Shown in pieces: positions 51,048 through 59,880 of a stretch of DNA of 64,000 nucleotides. The first letter of the stretch is position 1. Each line of letters begins with the position of its first letter. A program made the translations under genes and the position numbers. The DNA is taken from assembly GCF_000739655.1 (NCBI RefSeq), contig NZ_BATR01000122.1, forward strand, positions 1-64,000, given 5' to 3'. The notes beneath the pieces are model-generated. The model had not been told where the DNA came from, made no database searches, and saw only the letters and a list, made by a program, of their open reading frames with translations. Origin of the DNA: Verrucomicrobium sp. BvORR106. GTDB lineage: Bacteria > Verrucomicrobiota > Verrucomicrobiia > Verrucomicrobiales > Verrucomicrobiaceae.

Positions 51048-51881
51048 ATGATTGGCCTTCCGCCCCTTAATCTTTTCAGCCTGCACAATCCGTTTGCGAT
51101 CCTGCCGGATGCGCTGGTTGACATGCACTCACGCACCGCACCGGCGGCTCGCGTGCAGTGGAATGAAAATTACGAATTGGAGGATAAGCCCATCCTCACG
51201 GTGGAAGATGGCATTGGTTCCGTTTCCATTACCGGCCCACTCATGCGCAAGCCTTCGCTCTTTGCGCAGGTTGTGTACGGTGCCACGGATTTCGATGAAA
51301 TTGTTGCCTCGCTCGAAAATGCCGCCAACGATCCCGGTGTTAGGGCGATCCTTCTCGAAATTGACTCGCCCGGCGGGACCGTGAACGGCACTCCGGAGGT
51401 TGCGCAAGCAGTGCGTGAAGCGGCTCGCGTGAAGCCGGTCTATGCGTTTACGCAAGGGCTCATGGCTTCCGCCGCCTACTGGATTGGCTCGCAGGCGGAT
51501 GCGGTTTATGCAACACCCTCCGCGATGCTCGGGAGCATTGGAGTTATTGTTTCGTTCCTCGACGTACGCGGAGCCCTGGAGGGCATGGGTTACAAGATGG
51601 AGGTTTTCAGCTCTGGCAAGTTCAAGGGCATGGGGCTCCCTGGCACATCCCTGACCGACGAACAGCGCGAGCATATTCAAGCCCGAATTGAGGAAACGGC
51701 CAACGAGTTCAAAGCCGCAGTTCGCGCCCGTGGCCGGAAGATCCCGGATGAAGCGATGGAGGGGCAGGTTTTCTACGCCCGAGAAGCTCAAAAATACAAC
51801 CTCGCGGGGACGGTGAAAAACCGCGCGGAGGTGGTTGCGCGGCTGTCCGCCCTGGCGCGCTCCGGGCGACGCGCGGCATAG
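51048..51881 (+). CDS. S49-family head maturation protease (SppA/gpC-like)
   Basis: 277 residues. S49 features: GVRAILLEIDSPGGTVNGTP, nucleophile Ser in GLMASAAYWIG, and Lys in FSSGKFKGMG (general base). Length fits phage proteases that cleave the scaffold and capsid N-termini. It is followed by a scaffold-like gene and the capsid gene, as expected. The ATG lies in the loop of a hairpin (51035-51066) directly behind TTGACA. Confidence 0.9.
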   Translation: MIGLPPLNLFSLHNPFAILPDALVDMHSRTAPAARVQWNENYELEDKPILTVEDGIGSVSITGPLMRKPSLFAQVVYGATDFDEIVASLENAANDPGVRAILLEIDSPGGTVNGTPEVAQAVREAARVKPVYAFTQGLMASAAYWIGSQADAVYATPSAMLGSIGVIVSFLDVRGALEGMGYKMEVFSSGKFKGMGLPGTSLTDEQREHIQARIEETANEFKAAVRARGRKIPDEAMEGQVFYAREAQKYNLAGTVKNRAEVVARLSALARSGRRAA

Positions 51882-51942
51882 GCGCACGGGTTGACATCAC
51901 CGCAAGTGCTCAAAGCAACGGAATTGCACCCTAGAACCAATC

Positions 51943-52401
51943 ATGCCAGACCTCGACCCTAACACCCCCGAAGGACAGCTTGCCGCCGCGAGCGAAAGTC
52001 TTGCCACGGCGACCGCGAATCTCACGACGGCTCTAGCTGATCTTGCGGCCTTGAACGCGGAGAAAGCCACGCTCACCGCGCAGGTAACTCAGCTCAATGC
52101 TGACCTCGCCGCCGCCAATGATCTCTTGAGCGAGGAAACTGCGAAAGTGACCCGCCTGGAAGGTGAGCTTGCGACCGTGAAAGTGGATCGCACCAACTAC
52201 AACGCCGACGTTGCTCGTGAAGTGGCGCGCATTGCCGCTGGCTCTGGTGGCGCTCCCGCTGCCGTAACTCCTGACAACGGCAAGGGGCCGGAAGCGAGCG
52301 AGAGTAAAACGCTTACGCAACTTTGGGCTGAATGCTCTGCCATCACAAATCAGGGCGAACAGCGCGCTTTCTACCTCAAGCACATCAAGCCTCGGAGCTA
52401 G
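51943..52401 (+). CDS. Scaffold-like coiled-coil protein
   Basis: 152 residues. Residues 12-90 are an Ala/Leu/Thr heptad coiled coil (TAQVTQLNADLAAANDLLSE); the C-terminus is a short folded helix pair. Position between protease and capsid suggests the head scaffold, or a capsid chaperone. Confidence 0.7.
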   Translation: MPDLDPNTPEGQLAAASESLATATANLTTALADLAALNAEKATLTAQVTQLNADLAAANDLLSEETAKVTRLEGELATVKVDRTNYNADVAREVARIAAGSGGAPAAVTPDNGKGPEASESKTLTQLWAECSAITNQGEQRAFYLKHIKPRS

Positions 52402-52496
52402 TTAGCTCCTAAACCGCAAAAAGCCCCCTGGGCAAACAAGGGCGCAGTCAGCCCAAAAGGATACAGGAAACAACCCCACCCGAAAGAGCAGACAAC

Positions 52497-53387
52497 ATGC
52501 CGAACGACATCGCATCCGCAGTCAATATCACCCGCATTTCGCAGCTCACGCTTGACGCCCTCGTGACTCAAGGCGTTCCGCTGCGCGCATTCCTCACCGA
52601 CTTCTCTGACGAGCTGGAGCCCCACGGTGAAACCGTGACCGCCCGTTTCCCTGGCGCCCTGACCACGCAGGACATGAACGCGAGCAAGGCTCCCGGCTCT
52701 GTCACCTTTACCCCGGTGCCGATCACTCTGGACAATTTCCGGGGCGTCGTGATGGGGTTCAAGGATACGGAGCGCACGTTTACCGACGTGAAGCTTGCGG
52801 AGGAGTTCGTTCAACCTGCTGTCTCGGCGTTGGTTGACTATGTGATTTCCGCCGCGTTGAGCGTCGTCACGAATGCCAACGGCTACACTCACGCCGTTAC
52901 TCTCACCTCCGCTCAGTTCGACGCTGACGCGGTGGCAGATCTCGCCGACGAGTTTAGCACCCGGAAGATTCCGACCACGGGCCGGGTTCTGCTTATCAAG
53001 CCGAAGTACAAGGGCAGCTTGGTGAAGGACAATGCCATTCAGAACGCCAGCGCCTCCGGCAGCAATGGCGCGGTGGTGAACAACGAGATTCCTCGCGTGC
53101 ATGGCTTCGCCGTGGTGGAGTACAATGGCACCATCCCCGCCAACGGCGAAGCACTGGAAGGCATCGCGGTTCACCCGCAGGCGATTTGCATGGCTGCCCG
53201 TGGCGTTGTTCCGCCTCCGGCTGATACCTGGTATGGCAAGGTGGTGAACATCATTGAACCCAACACCGGCCTGCCCTTGCAGATCCGTGAGTACTACGAT
53301 GGCGTCCAGCTCGTGTACGAGATTGCCGTGCTCTTTGGTGTGGCAAAGGGCATGCCCGCGAAGCTGACCCGCATCAAGAGCGCCTAA
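52497..53387 (+). CDS. Major capsid protein
   Basis: 296 residues. Starts MPNDIASAVNITRISQLTLD, contains TARFPGALTTQDMNASKAPG and NFRGVVMGFKDTERTF, and ends in a strand-rich part typical of HK97-fold coat proteins of the P22-like coat group. Identified by position behind protease and scaffold, length and pattern. A GC-rich hairpin terminator follows. Confidence 0.82.
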   Translation: MPNDIASAVNITRISQLTLDALVTQGVPLRAFLTDFSDELEPHGETVTARFPGALTTQDMNASKAPGSVTFTPVPITLDNFRGVVMGFKDTERTFTDVKLAEEFVQPAVSALVDYVISAALSVVTNANGYTHAVTLTSAQFDADAVADLADEFSTRKIPTTGRVLLIKPKYKGSLVKDNAIQNASASGSNGAVVNNEIPRVHGFAVVEYNGTIPANGEALEGIAVHPQAICMAARGVVPPPADTWYGKVVNIIEPNTGLPLQIREYYDGVQLVYEIAVLFGVAKGMPAKLTRIKSA

Positions 53388-53403
53388 GCCGGGCTCGTGT
53401 AGT

Positions 53404-53429
53404 GGGGCGGAGGGTTGAGCCTCCGCCCC
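53404..53429 (+). terminator. Hairpin after the capsid gene
   Basis: GGGGCGGAGG (53404-53413) pairs with CCTCCGCCCC (53420-53429), 6-nt loop, then a T/C-rich stretch. Confidence 0.6.
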
Positions 53430-53463
53430 TTCACTCATTCATTTCACTCTCTCTTTCTCTCTC

Positions 53464-53673
53464 ATGCCTTCATTTCAGGAAAAGGATACCGGCGCGGGCA
53501 AGCAAATTGGAACCTCGCCCACTCAGAAACTCGGCTTCTTCGGAAAGGCTCCCGTGGTGCAGCCCGCCGGAGTAACGCAAGCCGTCGCCACGGACGCCGC
53601 GAGCGTGATCGTGCTCGCAAATGCCCTTCGCTCCTCTCTCGTGGACCTGGGCCTTATCAAGGGAGCGGCTTAA
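53464..53673 (+). CDS. Small head-decoration or fibre-like protein
   Basis: 69 residues: TSPTQKLGFFGKAPVVQPAG, then ANALRSSLVDLGLIKGAA. The GFFGxxPVxQP motif and the helical end are seen in short proteins beside the capsid genes of many phages, annotated as head fibre. Identity moderate. Confidence 0.6.
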   Translation: MPSFQEKDTGAGKQIGTSPTQKLGFFGKAPVVQPAGVTQAVATDAASVIVLANALRSSLVDLGLIKGAA

Positions 53674-53706
53674 CCATCAAACTCATAGAAGGGACTCCCT
53701 CAAACT

Positions 53707-54048
53707 ATGGCTATGCGATTTCATTGCGTCGCGGCATACGACGATCAGAACAACTTCCTCGAAGTGCTCTATGCCGGGGCAGACGGGGAGAAGGCGGTGC
53801 AGACGTATCACACCGAGCGCGATGCCGCCAACTTCCCGCGACTCGCCTATTTCCGTAATCCGCCCCATTCAAAACGGTGCAGCACCGTGAAGAAGGGGGA
53901 GACTCCGGAGGCTCCGGCTCCGGTGCCCGTGGAGGGTGATCCCGGCGGCGGTGGCGACGGGCTGGAGGGTGAGGAGGATGACGACAGCGGCGACCTCGCC
54001 GACATCGTGGCAAGGGCTGGAAAAGGCAGAGGTAAGGGCAAGGGTTAG
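53707..54048 (+). CDS. Small virion-module protein with acidic/Gly-rich tail
   Basis: 113 residues. Folded first half (MRFHCVAAYDDQNNFLEVLY), then a Pro/Gly/Asp-rich tail ending in a basic stretch (ARAGKGRGKGKG). Possibly a head decoration or connector protein. A terminator with GAAA tetraloop follows. Confidence 0.55.
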   Translation: MAMRFHCVAAYDDQNNFLEVLYAGADGEKAVQTYHTERDAANFPRLAYFRNPPHSKRCSTVKKGETPEAPAPVPVEGDPGGGGDGLEGEEDDDSGDLADIVARAGKGRGKGKG

Positions 54049-54072
54049 TAGTTGGTTTGGTTCATGGGCTGG

Positions 54073-54108
54073 GAAGCCGCTTCCGAAAGGGAGCGGCTTC
54101 TTTGTTTT
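54073..54108 (+). terminator. Rho-independent terminator with GNRA loop
   Basis: GAAGCCGCTTCC (54073-54084), loop GAAA, GGGAGCGGCTTC (54089-54100), then TTTGTTTT. A 12-bp stem. Confidence 0.8.
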
Positions 54109-54126
54109 GACAGTGAGGCGAGGTAA

Positions 54127-54441
54127 ATGGCGAACATCCTCAATGAAGACCTCGCGGATTCCCTGGCGGAGATCCACGCCGAAGTGGCAGATGACGAGAT
54201 GAATTGGAAGACGCAAACCGTCACAGGGAAAGTTTCAGGCGGTGAGGTTCGCGGAGATACAGCCACCGGCCACAGCATCCCCGACGGGCAGTTTCGCGCG
54301 AGCATTCTCAAGAGTGAATTCACCGGAGGCGTGTACCCCAAGCGCGGGGAGCCCATCGCGTACGCGGGCACAATCTACCGCATCGCCTCAATCATCATCA
54401 GACCACAAGCCCCCAATATCATCCTCACCTTTGAAGCATAA
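54127..54441 (+). CDS. Head-tail connector-like protein
   Basis: 104 residues, beta-rich (AGTIYRIASIIIRPQAPNII). Order (after capsid, before tail terminator-like gene) suggests a head-tail joining protein of the gpFII type. Its stop overlaps the next start (TAATG at 54439-54443). TTGACA lies 14 nt before the start. Confidence 0.6.
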   Translation: MANILNEDLADSLAEIHAEVADDEMNWKTQTVTGKVSGGEVRGDTATGHSIPDGQFRASILKSEFTGGVYPKRGEPIAYAGTIYRIASIIIRPQAPNIILTFEA

Positions 54442-54857
54442 TGAACGCGACCGCCGTAGAGGCCTCCCTTAAAGAATGGCTCACCCGTGAAGGGGTGAAC
54501 AATGACGCCCCGATTGTGATGGGCTTGGATGTCGAAGAGGTGCCCATTGATACGCAGTGCGTTGTTGCGGGGTGCACAGACGTTGAAATGGTGGTTGGAC
54601 CGTTGCGCAAGGCTCAAGTTTCCATCGTGATCGCATCGCCCATGCACACGAGCACCCTTGCCGGGCATCGCGCACTGGTGGCTCGGGTCGCGGACTTAGT
54701 GGAAGACTACGACAACACCAGCCTCGCAACGTGTGTTGAAGAGGAAGCCGGGGCGTTCTTGCGCGGCATCTTCCCGAAGGACGGAGGAAATGACGAGGAG
54801 AACGGGCGTTGGCTCACCGCCGTTCCCTTTATCATGGGATTGCAGAGAAAGCCGTAG
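54441..54857 (+). CDS. Tail terminator-like protein (gpU position)
   Basis: 138 residues, alpha/beta pattern (PIVMGLDVEEVPIDTQCVVA, QVSIVIASPMHTSTLAGHRA). Length and place before the tail tube genes agree with the gpU tail-completion protein; sequence alone is not decisive. Confidence 0.6.
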   Translation: MNATAVEASLKEWLTREGVNNDAPIVMGLDVEEVPIDTQCVVAGCTDVEMVVGPLRKAQVSIVIASPMHTSTLAGHRALVARVADLVEDYDNTSLATCVEEEAGAFLRGIFPKDGGNDEENGRWLTAVPFIMGLQRKP

Positions 54858-54877
54858 GTTGACACTCAGGCAAGGGC

Positions 54878-55198
54878 ATGCCTGCAAAAATTGGAGTTGT
54901 TGAAACCTTTGGTATCACGGAGCCCGTGGGCGGCTTCGTGTCGGAGTCCAGCCGTGAAGCCACGGTGGAAATTGCAACCGTCCGCGACAAAGGCGGCGTT
55001 ACGCGCATCGCGAAGCCAAAGCGCCTTGTTACTGAGGAAGTGACCATCAAAGGCAAGGGCGATCCCAATCTTGCAGGTGTGACCGCCGGTGCTTTCGCGG
55101 AAGGAGTTATGAAGGTTGTTTCCGCGAAAAGTTCAGAGGTGAACGACGACTTCCCCGACTTCGAAATCAAAGGCACCCGCTTCTCCAATCGCGCCTAA
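54878..55198 (+). CDS. Tail tube-like protein, paralogue 1
   Basis: 106 residues: GVVETFGITEPVGGFVSESS, then EEVTIKGKGDPNLAGVTAGA. The strand-rich pattern with the ETIxGxGD-like hairpin is shared with the next gene, so they appear to be tandem paralogues of a tube-type fold. Behind TTGACA and a hairpin (CAGGCA/TGCCTG) that includes the ATG. Confidence 0.55.
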   Translation: MPAKIGVVETFGITEPVGGFVSESSREATVEIATVRDKGGVTRIAKPKRLVTEEVTIKGKGDPNLAGVTAGAFAEGVMKVVSAKSSEVNDDFPDFEIKGTRFSNRA

Positions 55199-55210
55199 CC
55201 CCTCTCTAAA

Positions 55211-55546
55211 ATGGGACTTACCCTGACTGACATTGGTATTCAATCCGTGGACCTTGCCCTTGTGGAGAAGGTGGATCGTGAAAGGAAAGTCGAAGTGAAA
55301 AGCATCATGGCTTCAAACGGCGGCTTCGGGGCGGCGGAAGCCTTCGATCCTACGCACGAGTTCACCATTGCCGGGCGCGGCGACGTGCCCGCAGTACTGG
55401 CGCTTGGTGTGCTCGATAGCGCGGACCTTCCCATTTCTGACCTCACTGGCGGCGTGACAATCGTTCACCGGCTTTCTGAAGGGCAAAAGAATGACGACTT
55501 CCAGACATGGGAAGCGACCGGCACGCATTACCCCGGCGCAAGCTAA
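55211..55546 (+). CDS. Tail tube-like protein, paralogue 2
   Basis: 111 residues: AFDPTHEFTIAGRGDVPAVL matches the EVTIKGKGDPNLAG stretch of the previous protein. Same length class and fold pattern, adjacent by 12 bp. One may form the tube and the other an adaptor. Confidence 0.55.
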   Translation: MGLTLTDIGIQSVDLALVEKVDRERKVEVKSIMASNGGFGAAEAFDPTHEFTIAGRGDVPAVLALGVLDSADLPISDLTGGVTIVHRLSEGQKNDDFQTWEATGTHYPGAS

Positions 55547-55584
55547 CAGGAAACAACATCATACCTACACCCCATTCCAACAGC

Positions 55585-56040
55585 ATGAAAGACGGCCAAT
55601 CCATCCATATCGCACGAGACCACGACAAGCCCTCGCGGTCTATCAATACGCGGCTTATCGCAGCGAGCCTGATCTCCGGCGCGCAGTTCGCGTCCGACAA
55701 GCCCTTTCTGGACACGGTGGAAGACGTGGACGGAGAGGCAAAGCGCACTGTTACCTGGCTCATGGACGGTGAGACGAAGATGCATTTCTCGCCGGAGTTC
55801 ATGGTGGAGCGCATTGACTTCAATGAGTTCAAACGGCGCTTCCTCTCGCTGGAATGGGCTCTTGCCAATCCAAATCACCCCATCGCATACATGCGCGGCA
55901 TGTCGGAAATGATGAACCGACTTCGCGACAAGATCAGCACCATGCAGCCATTGGCGCTTATCCGCCGGGGCAAGTCTTTTGCCTTGGTGCCCGCTGGATG
56001 CGATGCCGCCAAAAGGGCGAAGCTCCTTTCTTACCTCTAA
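55585..56040 (+). CDS. Hypothetical tail-module protein
   Basis: 151 residues from ATG 55585 (MKDGQSIHIARDHDKPSRSI). Strand-rich first half, helical second (HPIAYMRGMSEMMNRLRDKI). Between tube genes and tail chaperones; no family recognised. The frame from 55507 overlaps the previous gene and is not used. Confidence 0.6.
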   Translation: MKDGQSIHIARDHDKPSRSINTRLIAASLISGAQFASDKPFLDTVEDVDGEAKRTVTWLMDGETKMHFSPEFMVERIDFNEFKRRFLSLEWALANPNHPIAYMRGMSEMMNRLRDKISTMQPLALIRRGKSFALVPAGCDAAKRAKLLSYL

Positions 56041-56076
56041 TCAAAGCACACCCCAACCCGCTGAAATTCCCCCACA

Positions 56077-56496
56077 ATGACCCCTCGTGAATCAACGCTG
56101 ACAGATGCATTCTTTGACGTTCCCTTGATCGTGGACGGCTTCAAGCTTCGCGGTTTTACTGCGGGCTCTGTTACCCTAAGCCGAAAGATGGAGCTTTCAC
56201 TTTTCCTTGGTGACGAAGGGGCCGAAAAGAATGCTACGCTTACCAAGGCGGAGCGCGACCGGCAAGCCATGGCCTTTGCCTGGGCTCATGCCGCGCCCTT
56301 GAGCGCGGTGTTGAGGCACGTGCGCGATAAGACTTGGAGCGATGAAGTGGACCTTTTCGAGTTCAGAGTTTCGATTGACTCCATTCCGAGTATCCTGGCG
56401 GAGATTCAGCGCGTTGCGGAGCAAGCAGGGGAGGCATCCGTTGACGTGGTGGAACGCAGCGGCAGCACGAGCGGAGAGAAGCCGCCGGGAAACTAA
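56077..56496 (+). CDS. Tail assembly chaperone (gpG-like), with -1 frameshift to a gpGT-like fusion
   Basis: 139 residues, acidic and helical in the second half (DLFEFRVSIDSIPSILAEIQ). Its last codons GGA AAC TAA sit in the heptamer G-GGA-AAC (56487-56493). A -1 slip there enters an open frame that runs to 56738, giving a 220-residue fusion. This matches the lambda G/GT scheme, where both products act as tape-measure chaperones, and the tape measure gene follows two genes later. Confidence 0.78.
   Translation: MTPRESTLTDAFFDVPLIVDGFKLRGFTAGSVTLSRKMELSLFLGDEGAEKNATLTKAERDRQAMAFAWAHAAPLSAVLRHVRDKTWSDEVDLFEFRVSIDSIPSILAEIQRVAEQAGEASVDVVERSGSTSGEKPPGN
56487..56493 (+). promoter_or_regulatory. 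Slippery heptamer GGGAAAC for programmed -1 frameshift
   Basis: Zero-frame codons are GGA AAC, followed at once by TAA, in phase with X-XXY-YYZ. Lambda uses GGGAAAG at the same point. Confidence 0.72.
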
Positions 56497-56738
56497 TCGA
56501 GCCGGTATGGATAGCCTCTCTGGTGTTCATGCTGGCGAGAGAAACTGGATGGAGTGAGCACTATATTATGTGGGAGCTTCCGTTTACGCGACTTCTGCAA
56601 TATCGACATTGTGCTTTGCGCGGGAACGATGTGTGGACGGTGCCGCTATCCGCCGCCCCTTCGATACAAGCAGTCAATGCGGAGGCTCATATTGCCAAGG
56701 TGGCGGAGATTGACTCCGGTGGATGGGATGACTGGTAA
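56493..56738 (+). CDS. T-extension of the gpGT-like tail chaperone (reached by frameshift)
   Basis: After the slip the frame reads LIEPVWIASLVFMLARETGW and SEHYIMWELPFTRLLQYRHC, 81 residues with the helical, Trp-containing look of gpT-type tails. A GTG start at 56523 would give 71 residues alone, but the upstream part LIEPVWIASL is protein-like and needs the frameshift. Its stop overlaps the next start (TAATG at 56736-56740). Confidence 0.7.
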   Translation, partial: LIEPVWIASLVFMLARETGWSEHYIMWELPFTRLLQYRHCALRGNDVWTVPLSAAPSIQAVNAEAHIAKVAEIDSGGWDDW

Positions 56739-57394
56739 TGCAATCGTTCCTTCGCATTGATACATCATCCTTCAATCGAAGGATTCAACAGACGCTCGCC
56801 CACACTAAGCGTGATGGGCGGGCTTTCTTGCAGGAAACCGCGCGGGGTGTTGTGAGGAGAATCCTCAATAGCACCCCGCCCGCGCGGAGTGGGAAGGAAG
56901 GAAAAGCGGCGCACGTAGCGGGCAAGAAAACCGTCGCCGCTCAGATTGGGAAACTCATGGTGGGGGTTCCCGCAAAGCGCGCAGAGCGCACAGATATCCG
57001 GGAGATTCACAAGGCCGCGCGAGTGGAGGGGCGGATTGTGGGAGCGAAGCGGGCAAACCGCATCAAGGTGCCTATCCGCGCCTTGAAAGCCTTTATTAAG
57101 GCGGCACAAGCCCGCGTTGGCTACCTGGCTGCCGGGTGGAAGAAGGCCGCGCAAAAGCTCAAGGTGAGCGTTCCAAGCTGGATCGCGAAGCACAATGCTG
57201 AAGGCGATGGGAATATCTCTGTAACGTCGCAAGGCATCAAGATCATTCTACGCAACTCCGTGGGTTATGCTTCCGGCTTGCGCAACATGACGCGACGCAT
57301 CAACTCCGCCCTTCGCGGGCAGGACAAGGCAATGGCGAACCGACTGCGGAAGATGGTTGAGCAAGCCGCGCAGCAGGCAGGTTTAGGCAATTGA
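56738..57394 (+). CDS. Tail-module protein
   Basis: 218 residues, very basic (RTDIREIHKAARVEGRIVGA, AAGWKKAAQKLKVSVPSWIA). Position between the chaperones and tape measure. Its charge suggests a role inside the virion or a head-tail protein of gp10 type; no family is sure. Confidence 0.6.
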   Translation: MQSFLRIDTSSFNRRIQQTLAHTKRDGRAFLQETARGVVRRILNSTPPARSGKEGKAAHVAGKKTVAAQIGKLMVGVPAKRAERTDIREIHKAARVEGRIVGAKRANRIKVPIRALKAFIKAAQARVGYLAAGWKKAAQKLKVSVPSWIAKHNAEGDGNISVTSQGIKIILRNSVGYASGLRNMTRRINSALRGQDKAMANRLRKMVEQAAQQAGLGN

Positions 57395-57412
57395 CATCCC
57401 GGCAACGGGAGT

Positions 57413-59188
57413 ATGGCAGGAATCACCGCAGAGCTTGATTTACAGATTGGGCTCTTTCAGAACGCCCTTAGAAGGGCGGAGGGGCAGCTAAGCGGCTTCG
57501 CGCGGCGAACCGGTGGAGCTGGTGGCGGTGTTGTTTCCGGGATCTCCGGTGCCCTGAACTCCGGGCTAGGAGCCATTACCACGGCGTTGACTGGCGCGGT
57601 GGTGGGTGGCGCAGCTCTCGCCGGTGTAGCCGGAGGCGCGGCGATCATGGGTGGCATGAAGCGCGCCATGGATGAAGAGACGTTGCAAATGTCCTTCAAC
57701 GTCCTGGTGGGTGACGAAGATAAGGCAAAGCAGGTGCTCGCGGACCTCCGCAAGCTGGGGGAGGCAACTCCTTTCGAGTTCCCCGAGTTGGCGGATGCGG
57801 GCAGGAAGTTGATAGCGTTCGGTGAGGATGCAAGCAATGTCACAGAGGCGCTTCGCCGCATTGGTGACGTGTCTTCTGGCGTGGGCGCGCCTATCAGCGA
57901 CGTGGCCGAAATTTACGGCAAGGCTCGTGTCGCGGGCACTCTCTTCTCCGAAGACATCAACCAGCTCACTGGGCGCGGCATCCCAATCATTTCGGAGTTC
58001 GCGAAACAGCTTGGAGTCTCGGAAGCTGAAGTGAAGAAGCTAGCTAGCCAAGGGAAAATCACGTTCCCAATGCTTGAGCAGGCGTTCAAGGATCTGACCG
58101 GCGAGGGCGGAAAGTTCGCGGGCATGATGGAGGCTCAGAGCGGCACGGTTGCCGGGCTACTCTCTACGCTACAAGACTCATGGGGCTCCGTGCTCCTGGA
58201 GCTGGGCCGCCCGATCAATGACGCGATTCGTCCCATGCTCAAGGCGGGCATTGGTATGATTGATAAGTTGAAGGAGGGCGCGGCGCGTGCTGGTGAGGCA
58301 ATTGCGGGTGCCTTCAAGGCTATCATTGCCACTTGGCAGACCCTTTCCTTTGCCGATATGGGCGAGCTTGCGCGTGCGGGGATCTCCCTTGGTTTCAAGG
58401 GGGCGGTCAACTTGCTTTATGCCGGGCTCATGGGCGCAATGTCTGCCTTTGGAGCTGGGATAGTGGAGCACGGGAAGAACATGGTGGCGGTGTTCGGTAT
58501 TCTCACTACGGCGGGCTTTTGGAAAGGCATGGGCAACGTATTGCTCGGCATCTTTCAGGGTGTTGTGTCCTTCTTTGGTGACGCAATTGCGAACATCCTG
58601 ACGGAGTTCAAGAAGGTGCCCGGCCTAGGGCACCTAATCGGCGATGCTGATGAGGCAATGCGGGACGTTGCCGGTGACTATCGGGAGTCCTCGAAAGAGA
58701 ACCTAGGCAAGGGTGGGGCTCAGCTTGGCCCCGCTTTCGATACTGCAATCAAGCGCACCCTGAAGACAGCGGAAGCCATCGCTAAAGCTTTCAAAGAGGG
58801 CTATGCGCGCACCGGCAACGTGATGGATTCGGAGGACGAAAAGAGGGTGATGGAAGACGTGCGCAAGCGCATCGCCGAAACCATGGCGAAGAACGAAGAG
58901 GCGAATAAGAAGGAGAATGAGAAGCTGAAGAGTGGTGGTGATAGCGGGAATAACGAGAAGGTGGCGTCTGGTGACGGCTTCGCGGTGAATGGAAGAATCT
59001 CGGGAGCAATCAACTCCATCATGGGACGGAGCACGAACGAGTTGCTTGCCAGCTCTATGCAGCAAGTCGCGCAGCAAATGGAGCAGAGTAACAAGACGCT
59101 GGGGGAAATTGAAAAGAACACAAAGCCCAAAACTGACACGCAGGCAAAGCCAGCAAAGAGCAACACCCCGACCGGTGTTTTTACCTAA
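57413..59188 (+). CDS. Tail tape measure protein
   Basis: 591 residues. MAGITAELDLQIGLFQNALR, a Gly/Ala-rich hydrophobic stretch (LTGAVVGGAALAGVAGGAAI), then the tape-measure domain (EATPFEFPELADAGRKLIAF, GKITFPMLEQAFKDLTGEGG), two further hydrophobic segments and a charged C-terminus. The N-terminal domain is the TMP_2 kind. By the usual 0.15 nm per residue this fits a tail of roughly 90 nm. Confidence 0.9.
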   Translation: MAGITAELDLQIGLFQNALRRAEGQLSGFARRTGGAGGGVVSGISGALNSGLGAITTALTGAVVGGAALAGVAGGAAIMGGMKRAMDEETLQMSFNVLVGDEDKAKQVLADLRKLGEATPFEFPELADAGRKLIAFGEDASNVTEALRRIGDVSSGVGAPISDVAEIYGKARVAGTLFSEDINQLTGRGIPIISEFAKQLGVSEAEVKKLASQGKITFPMLEQAFKDLTGEGGKFAGMMEAQSGTVAGLLSTLQDSWGSVLLELGRPINDAIRPMLKAGIGMIDKLKEGAARAGEAIAGAFKAIIATWQTLSFADMGELARAGISLGFKGAVNLLYAGLMGAMSAFGAGIVEHGKNMVAVFGILTTAGFWKGMGNVLLGIFQGVVSFFGDAIANILTEFKKVPGLGHLIGDADEAMRDVAGDYRESSKENLGKGGAQLGPAFDTAIKRTLKTAEAIAKAFKEGYARTGNVMDSEDEKRVMEDVRKRIAETMAKNEEANKKENEKLKSGGDSGNNEKVASGDGFAVNGRISGAINSIMGRSTNELLASSMQQVAQQMEQSNKTLGEIEKNTKPKTDTQAKPAKSNTPTGVFT

Positions 59189-59191
59189 ACC

Positions 59192-59878
59192 ATGAGCGAA
59201 CCATTTCAGATGCAGGGGGCTGGCGGCTCCCGCGATGAGCGCAACGTGTATTCCCTCACGGTGCCATGGTACGCGCCAACCCTGGATGACGTTCGCTCCG
59301 TTGGCTCAGCGCCTCCGCTTGGCTTGGTGGAAACTGGGCGCACCTGGAACGAACTGGATGCAGGCGGCTTTCAGGTGGATGTTTCTTATGAGGGCATCCC
59401 CGATGGAGAAGACACGGAACAAGAGACCATCGAGTTTGATTCCGATTTTAAGGAGGAGCCCCTCCCGGCGCATCCAGCGTGGGCGACAATCAAAGAGAAG
59501 TATCGAGGGAGCGTTGATAGTACTGGTGCGGTGAAGTTCGACGAGTTCCTTGAAAAAGCATACAAGGGTGCCCTAGGGGGCGCACAAGCTGGGAACAAGG
59601 TGAAAAATCCGCTCTTCGGGAGTAAGTCGTATCTTGAGTTTAGCGCAATCTTTAGGCGGACGCGTATTGTTGAACAGCTTCCGGGTGATTTGCTCTCAAG
59701 CATCGGAAGCATCCAGAACAATCTTCCTGGTGGTCTCCCGACTCCCGAAGGCCGGAATTGGCTGGTAATGCCGCCCAAGGTATCCAAGCGCGGGAATGTG
59801 TGGCAGATCCGGGACGAGTGGAAACTATCGCCTAAAGGCGGTTGGCCCCCCGAGGTTTACAACCTGATTCAGTTCTAG
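59192..59878 (+). CDS. Minor tail protein (hypothetical)
   Basis: 228 residues, 3 bp after the tape measure. Strand-rich with an acidic stretch (IPDGEDTEQETIEFDSDFKE). Position suggests a distal tail protein. No family recognised. Confidence 0.6.
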   Translation: MSEPFQMQGAGGSRDERNVYSLTVPWYAPTLDDVRSVGSAPPLGLVETGRTWNELDAGGFQVDVSYEGIPDGEDTEQETIEFDSDFKEEPLPAHPAWATIKEKYRGSVDSTGAVKFDEFLEKAYKGALGGAQAGNKVKNPLFGSKSYLEFSAIFRRTRIVEQLPGDLLSSIGSIQNNLPGGLPTPEGRNWLVMPPKVSKRGNVWQIRDEWKLSPKGGWPPEVYNLIQF

Positions 59879-59880
59879 GC

